Source: Falsiroseomonas sp051859025
GTDB taxonomy: Bacteria; Pseudomonadota; Alphaproteobacteria; Acetobacterales; Acetobacteraceae
DNA length: 64,000 nt
Reading direction: 5' to 3'
Assembly: GCF_051859025.1 (NCBI RefSeq)
Contig: NZ_JBHYGL010000037.1
Coordinates: 274,420-338,419, forward strand
The notes beneath the pieces are model-generated. The model worked only from the letters and a program-made list of their open reading frames with translations, searched no databases and had not been told where the DNA came from. A program made the translations under genes and the position numbers. Shown here in pieces: positions 59,806 through 64,000 of the stretch (within the stretch, counting starts at the first letter, position 1; each line of letters starts with the position of its first letter).

Positions 59806-59860
59806 ACCTGCCCGGGGGTAGGCAGGGCGGCGCCACCTGCCGGCAGCGCCGCCACGGCCT

Positions 59861-60844
59861 TCAGTCCATCGTCGCGCCGGTCTCCCGCACCAGGCGGCCC
59901 CATTTGTCGGATTCCGCGCGGGCGAAGGCGGCGAAATCATCCGGCGTACCGCCGCGCACGATGGCGCCCTGCGCCGCCAGATTGTCCCGCATCTCCGGCA
60001 CGCGGAGGATCTGGTCCACCTCCGCGGAGAAGCGCCGCACCCGGTCGGTGGGGGTGGCGGCCGCCATGCAGAGGCTCATCCAGGTGGAGGAGATCAACTC
60101 CGGCACCCCCTGCTCGACCGTCGTCGGCACGCTGGGCAGCATCGCGAGGCGTTCCGGATGCGCGACCGCGATCGCCTTCAGGCGGTTGTCCCGCACGAAG
60201 GGCGCGGCGGAGAAGGCGGCATCCCACATCGCCATGGTCTGGCCGCCGACGAGGGAGGTAAGCGCCGGCGCGGAGCCGCCGAAGGGCACATGCGTCGGGT
60301 TGCCGCCCTGCCCCATGGATCGGGTCATGGCGATGGTGAGGTGGGAGGGCGTGCCGATGCCGGCGGAGGCATGGGTCAGCCCGTCGCCCAGCCGCCGCGA
60401 CAGCGCCAGGAATTCCTGCAGGGTGTTGGCGGGGACGGAGGGATGCACGACCAGCACCAGCGGGATGACGCTGATGAGGGAGGCGAAGGCGAAGTCCCGC
60501 ATCGGGTCGTAGGGCAGGCGCCGGTACAGATGCGGGTTGATGGCGATGGGGCCGGAGGGCGTGGCGAAGATCGTATGCCCGTCGGGCGGCGCCTGCATGA
60601 AGGCCTGGGCGGCGACGATGCCGTTGGCCCCCGGGCGGTTCTCCACCACCACGGGCTGCGCCCAGCGTTCGGACAGGCGCTGCGCGACGAGGCGTGCCTG
60701 CGCATCCGCCGATCCCCCCGCGGCGACGGGCACGACGAAGCGCAGCGCACGGGCGGGGTAGGCTTCGGCCTGGGCGAGCGCCGGCCGGGCGAGGAGCGGC
60801 GTGGCGAGCATCGCCAGAGCGGCCTGGCGGCGGGTGATGGGCAT
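59861..60844 (-). CDS. TctC/Bug-type tripartite tricarboxylate transporter receptor, linked to the Rieske oxygenase locus
   Basis: This is a 327-aa exported receptor. MPITRRQAALAMLATPLLARPALA is a signal peptide with an Arg pair. Bug landmarks: LRFVVPVAAGGSADAQARLVAQRLSERW, VVENRPGANGIVAAQAFMQAPPDG and THVPFGGSAPALTSLVGGQTM. The start at 60844 is chosen over longer frames. It is divergent from the oxygenase gene, and a near copy of the GntR palindrome (60910-60919) lies in its promoter. It is therefore likely to bring in the oxygenase substrate, an aromatic acid. Confidence 0.87.
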   Translation of the reverse strand: MPITRRQAALAMLATPLLARPALAQAEAYPARALRFVVPVAAGGSADAQARLVAQRLSERWAQPVVVENRPGANGIVAAQAFMQAPPDGHTIFATPSGPIAINPHLYRRLPYDPMRDFAFASLISVIPLVLVVHPSVPANTLQEFLALSRRLGDGLTHASAGIGTPSHLTIAMTRSMGQGGNPTHVPFGGSAPALTSLVGGQTMAMWDAAFSAAPFVRDNRLKAIAVAHPERLAMLPSVPTTVEQGVPELISSTWMSLCMAAATPTDRVRRFSAEVDQILRVPEMRDNLAAQGAIVRGGTPDDFAAFARAESDKWGRLVRETGATMD

Positions 60845-60909
60845 TTCCTGATGATCCTCCGTGACGGCGATGCGTGGGCGAGCCTTGAGCCAGCGCGTCA
60901 CCCTGGCGG

Positions 60910-60919
60910 CTGTATGCAG
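60910..60919. promoter_or_regulatory. Near-palindromic GntR-type site in the receptor promoter
   Basis: CTGTATGCAG differs from the perfect site at 61056-61067 by one base pair of symmetry. It lies 65 bp upstream of the TctC start on the minus strand. Confidence 0.55.
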
Positions 60920-61055
60920 GAAAACGTGACGTTCCGTCCATACATCACTCAACTCACTCCGAATCACGCCAGTCGGGCGACCAATCGTCGCCGGGACCGC
61001 CAGGCTGGGGCGCCCGATGGTCGGTTTCGATTCCCGTTGTCACCAAAAAGGACAG

Positions 61056-61067
61056 GCTGTATACAGC
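61056..61067. promoter_or_regulatory. GntR-type operator upstream of the oxygenase gene
   Basis: GCTGTATACAGC is a perfect 12-bp palindrome centred on GTATAC, as in FadR/VanR-type sites. It lies 28 bp before the oxygenase start. Confidence 0.72.
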
Positions 61068-61095
61068 ACCGGCACGCCACCGGGACGCAACCAGC

Positions 61096-62148
61096 ATGGC
61101 TACCGAACAGACCTTCCCCCTCAACGCCTGGTACGCCGCCGCCTGGGACCATGAGGTCAAGCGCGAACTCCTCCCCCGCACCATCTGCGGCCGCAAGCTC
61201 GTGCTGTTCCGCACCACGGAGGGCCGCGCCGTCGCCCTCCTCGACGCCTGCTGGCATCGCCTGCTGCCCCTTTCCATGGGCAAGCTGCGGGGGGACGAGG
61301 TCCAGTGCGGCTATCACGGCCTGCGCTTCGACGCCCGCGGCCGATGCACCCACATGCCGTCCCAGGAAACCCTCAACCCCGCCGCCAGGGTGCGCAGCTT
61401 CCCGGTCGTGGAACGCCACCGCTTCGTGTGGATCTGGCCCGGCGATCCGGCCCTGGCCGATCCCGCCCTCATCCCCGATCTGCGCTGGAACAGCGACCCC
61501 GCCTGGGCGGGCGACGGCAGCCTGATCCATGCGCAGTGCGACTACCGCCTGATCGTCGACAACCTGATGGACCTGACGCACGAGACCTTCATCCACGCGG
61601 ACAGCATCGGTGACGACCACGTGGCGGAAGCACCCTTCGACGTCACCCATGGCGAACGCACCACGACCGTCACCCGCTGGATGATCGACATCGAGCCCCC
61701 GCCCTTCTGGCGCACGCAATTCGGCCGCCCGGGCCGCGTGGATCGCTGGCAGATCATCCGCTTCGAGGCCCCCTGCACCGTCGCCATCGACGTCGGCGTT
61801 GCTGCCACCGGCACCGGCGCGCCGCAGGGCGACCGCAGCCAGGGCGTCAGCATGGTGGTGATCAACACCATCACCCCCGCCACCGACCGGACCTGCCACT
61901 ATTTCTGGGCCAATGCCCGCGACTACCGCCTGCACGAACAACTGGTCACGACGCAGATCAAGCAGGGCGTGACGCGCATCTTCGCGCAGGACGAGGCGAT
62001 CGTGGAGGCTCAGCAGCGCGCGATGGACGAGAACCCCGACCACATCTTCTACAACCTCAACATCGATGCGGGATCGATGTGGGCGCGTCGCATCATCCAG
62101 GCGATGATCGCGGCCGAGCGTGCGCCGCAGGCAGTGGCGGCCGAATAG
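61096..62148 (+). CDS. vanA: Rieske aromatic-ring oxygenase alpha subunit, VanA-like
   Basis: This is a 350-aa terminal oxygenase. The Rieske [2Fe-2S] ligands are in CWHRLLPL (about 53-60) and CGYHGLRF (about 74-81). The mononuclear-iron region is visible in DNLMDLTHETFIHADSIG, with the bridging Asp and two His. Length and layout match vanillate O-demethylase oxygenase (VanA), which removes the methyl group from vanillate, but related enzymes act on other methoxy-aromatic or pyrrolic acids. It is followed, after 1 bp, by the GntR regulator and then by the VanB-like reductase, its electron supplier. Confidence 0.86.
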   Translation: MATEQTFPLNAWYAAAWDHEVKRELLPRTICGRKLVLFRTTEGRAVALLDACWHRLLPLSMGKLRGDEVQCGYHGLRFDARGRCTHMPSQETLNPAARVRSFPVVERHRFVWIWPGDPALADPALIPDLRWNSDPAWAGDGSLIHAQCDYRLIVDNLMDLTHETFIHADSIGDDHVAEAPFDVTHGERTTTVTRWMIDIEPPPFWRTQFGRPGRVDRWQIIRFEAPCTVAIDVGVAATGTGAPQGDRSQGVSMVVINTITPATDRTCHYFWANARDYRLHEQLVTTQIKQGVTRIFAQDEAIVEAQQRAMDENPDHIFYNLNIDAGSMWARRIIQAMIAAERAPQAVAAE

Positions 62149-62149
62149 C

Positions 62150-62875
62150 ATGTCGCAGACCCTCTCGGTTCAGCTCCGCCTGCGCGACCTGATCGTCAGC
62201 GGTGAATTGCCCCCCGGCGACCGCCTGTCCGAACCCTCCGTCGCCGAACGGCTCGGCGCGTCGCGCACGCCCGTGCGCGCGGCCCTGGCGCGGCTGGCGG
62301 AAGAAGGCCTGGTGGAACCCATCCCCTCCGGCGGCTTCGCCGTGCGGTCCTTCGCGGAGGAGGAGATCAAGGACGCCATCGAGTTGCGCGGGACGCTGGA
62401 AGGCCACGCAGCCCGGCTCGCTGCCGAACGGGGTGCCCCCGCGGCAGCGCTGGTAGAGATGAAGCGCCTGGTCGCCCGGATGGACGAGGCCACCAGCCCC
62501 CCGATCCGGGAGGCGAACTTCACGGATTACGTCGCGCTGAACGCACATTTCCACGAATTGCTGGTGGAGGCCGCCGGAAGCTCCGTCGTCGCACGCCAGA
62601 TAGGCCGCGTGGTCGCGCTGCCCTTTGCCTCCCCCTCCGGCTTCGTCCTCGCCCAGGCCGCCTTGCCGGAGGCGCACCGCGTCCTCACCACCGCGCAGGA
62701 GCATCACCGGGCGGTGGTCGATGCGATCGAGCATCGGGAGGGCGCGCGCGCCGAGGCCCTGATGCGCGAACATGCGCGGCTGGCACGACGGAACCTGGAT
62801 TTCGTCATGCGCAACCAGGACTCACTTCGCCTGGTGCCGGGCGGTGCCCTGATCCGCCGGCGCGGCTGGGCCTGA
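62150..62875 (+). CDS. GntR family regulator with FCD domain
   Basis: This is a 241-aa regulator. The winged helix covers about residues 10-70 (LIVSGELPPGDRLSEPSVAERLGASRTPVRAALARLAEEGLVEP), and the all-helical FCD ligand domain fills the rest, including ELRGTLEGHAARLAAERG and a late AEALMREHARLARRNL. The MSQTL start lies one base after the oxygenase stop. It sits between the oxygenase and reductase genes. GTATAC-centred palindromes in the divergent promoter (60910 and 61056) are its likely operators. The ligand is probably the aromatic acid or its product. Confidence 0.88.
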   Translation: MSQTLSVQLRLRDLIVSGELPPGDRLSEPSVAERLGASRTPVRAALARLAEEGLVEPIPSGGFAVRSFAEEEIKDAIELRGTLEGHAARLAAERGAPAAALVEMKRLVARMDEATSPPIREANFTDYVALNAHFHELLVEAAGSSVVARQIGRVVALPFASPSGFVLAQAALPEAHRVLTTAQEHHRAVVDAIEHREGARAEALMREHARLARRNLDFVMRNQDSLRLVPGGALIRRRGWA

Positions 62876-62889
62876 AGCAGGAAGACGCC

Positions 62890-63903
62890 ATGGAACGCGA
62901 CGACGAAGGGATCTCGGCCACGCTGCGCGCGACCCGGACCCTTACCCCCGGCATCCGCGAATTCACGCTGGTGCCGGACGAGGGAGCGCCCCCCTACGGG
63001 ACCGGCGCGCATCTGCGCATCCGGCTCGACCTCGGCGGCCGCCCGGCGACGCGGCATTATTCGCTGGTCGGCGCCACGGCCCGGGACGGGGCCTGGCGCA
63101 TCGCCGTGCAGCGGGAGGATGAGGGCCGCGGCGGGTCGCGCGCGATGTGGGCACTGGAGCCGGGGGCGAGGCTGACCATCTCCCGCCCCCACAGCCATTT
63201 CGACCTGGCACCCGGTGCGTCGGAGGTGCTGCTGCTGGCCGGGGGCATCGGCATCACGCCGCTGATCGGCATGGCGGAGGTGCTCCTCCGGCAGCGCGCC
63301 CGCTTCCGCCTGCTGTATGCAGGCCGGTCGCGCAGCAGCATGGCCTATCTGCCGGAACTGACCGCGCTGCTGGGCGATGCCCTGGTGGTGCAGGCGGAGG
63401 ATGAGGCCGGACGCCCGGATCTCGGCACAGCCTTCGCCGGCCTGGCGGCGGGTGCGGAAGTCTATGTATGCGGCCCGATCGGGCTGCTTGAAGCCGCGCG
63501 GCGCGCCTGGTCCGCCACCGGGCGACCACCAGCGGGATTGGTGTTCGAGACCTTCGGCTCCTCCGGCCACGCCGCGCCCGGCGCCTTCACGGTGCGCATC
63601 CCACGGCTGGGCCGCGACATCACCGTGCCCGCCGATTCCAGCATGCTGGAGGCGCTCGAGGCGGCCGGTATCGGCGTGCTGTCGGATTGCCGGCGAGGCG
63701 AATGCGGCCTGTGTGCGGTGGACGTGCTGGCGGTGGATGGCCGGATCGACCATCGGGACGTGTTCTTCTCTGACCGGCAGCACCGGGAGAACCGCCGGCT
63801 CTGCGCCTGCGTCTCCCGTGTCGTGGGGGACAGCATCACCGTTGATCCGGCCTGGCGTGGCGATGCGCCCCTGGAACCGGGCCACGCGGCAGGCACGCGC
63901 TGA
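62890..63903 (+). CDS. vanB: Oxygenase reductase, PDR/VanB family
   Basis: This is a 337-aa flavo-iron-sulfur protein. The FMN/NAD domain has ATRHYSLVGA at about residue 55 and the NAD site LLAGGIGITPLIGMAEVL. The C-terminal plant-type [2Fe-2S] ferredoxin has its ligands in DCRRGECGLC and a final Cys in NRRLCACV, completing the four-Cys set. Electrons pass from NAD(P)H through FMN and the cluster to the VanA-like oxygenase. The start follows the GntR gene by 14 bp with a weak ribosome site. The gene order alpha, regulator, reductase is unusual. Confidence 0.9.
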   Translation: MERDDEGISATLRATRTLTPGIREFTLVPDEGAPPYGTGAHLRIRLDLGGRPATRHYSLVGATARDGAWRIAVQREDEGRGGSRAMWALEPGARLTISRPHSHFDLAPGASEVLLLAGGIGITPLIGMAEVLLRQRARFRLLYAGRSRSSMAYLPELTALLGDALVVQAEDEAGRPDLGTAFAGLAAGAEVYVCGPIGLLEAARRAWSATGRPPAGLVFETFGSSGHAAPGAFTVRIPRLGRDITVPADSSMLEALEAAGIGVLSDCRRGECGLCAVDVLAVDGRIDHRDVFFSDRQHRENRRLCACVSRVVGDSITVDPAWRGDAPLEPGHAAGTR

Positions 63904-63963
63904 GGGAGAGACAAGTTGTACCTGCCCCGACCGGCCTGTGGATTTGCGTTCTGCGCACGAAAA

Positions 63964-63998
63964 AGCCGCCGGACATTGCTGTCGGGCGGCTGTTTGGT
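63964..63998 (+). terminator. Terminator after the reductase gene
   Basis: AGCCGCC (63964-63970) pairs with GGCGGCT (63985-63991), GACA/TGTC pair inside, and GTTTGG follows. Confidence 0.72.
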
Positions 63999-64000
63999 GG

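Overview
The window is GC-rich (roughly 70% by eye, apart from one AT-rich island). Gene content and style point to an alphaproteobacterium of the Rhodospirillales/Acetobacteraceae type, such as Roseomonas or a relative. The evidence is the dapF-mtaB-ftsY cluster, the tkt-gap-pgk order, several scattered tripartite-tricarboxylate (TctC/Bug) receptor genes, poly-3-hydroxybutyrate metabolism at the left edge, and high-GC3 codon use. This placement is inferred from gene content, not from a marker alignment.

Layout, left half. 1-11.7 kb: the end of a 3-hydroxybutyrate dehydrogenase, a patatin-like hydrolase, a lipoprotein with an apparent NTR/TIMP-like domain plus pentapeptide repeats, a zinc alcohol dehydrogenase, a DUF3293/RNA methyltransferase pair, an EamA exporter, a class II aldolase, an AhpD-like protein, an M20 carbamoylase and a coiled-coil membrane protein. 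11.7-21.9 kb: VIT/CCC1 and Ca/H antiporter membrane proteins, a secreted esterase, and the central-carbon genes tkt, gap and pgk, with two opposite-strand DUF6636 genes between gap and pgk. 21.9-32.8 kb: two tandem orphan amino-acid binding proteins, a DUF4189 protein, the ftsY-mtaB-dapF operon, a peptide-type binding protein, a phosphoesterase and an ATP-grasp enzyme. 33-46.9 kb: rpmI-rplT, pheST, a PadR/DUF2218 operon with palindromic operators, RidA, three TctC receptors, an MFS transporter, lepA and an adenosine-deaminase-family gene.

47.05-52.65 kb is a small integrative element in the 3' end of tRNA-Ser(GGA). It is bounded by a perfect 14-bp direct repeat (47049-47062 and 52635-52648), and a P4-type tyrosine integrase lies at the far end. 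It also carries an AlpA-like regulator, a DUF3631 ATPase, a repeat-rich non-coding region that could be an origin, an AT-rich GIY-YIG/coiled-coil gene and a small lipoprotein built partly by 21-nt tandem duplications. Four copies of a CTACCCCCAT-type motif near the two ends are candidate integrase arm sites. This is the most interesting part of the window.

The right end holds a histidine kinase/response regulator pair starting 60 bp after the island, a secreted NTF2-like candidate protein, a fused indolepyruvate:ferredoxin oxidoreductase with a divergent Lrp regulator, and a Rieske oxygenase locus. That locus contains a VanA-like oxygenase, a GntR regulator, a VanB-like reductase and a divergent TctC receptor. 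The divergent promoter region contains a perfect GCTGTATACAGC palindrome and a near copy, so one GntR protein probably controls both uptake and oxidation of an aromatic acid.
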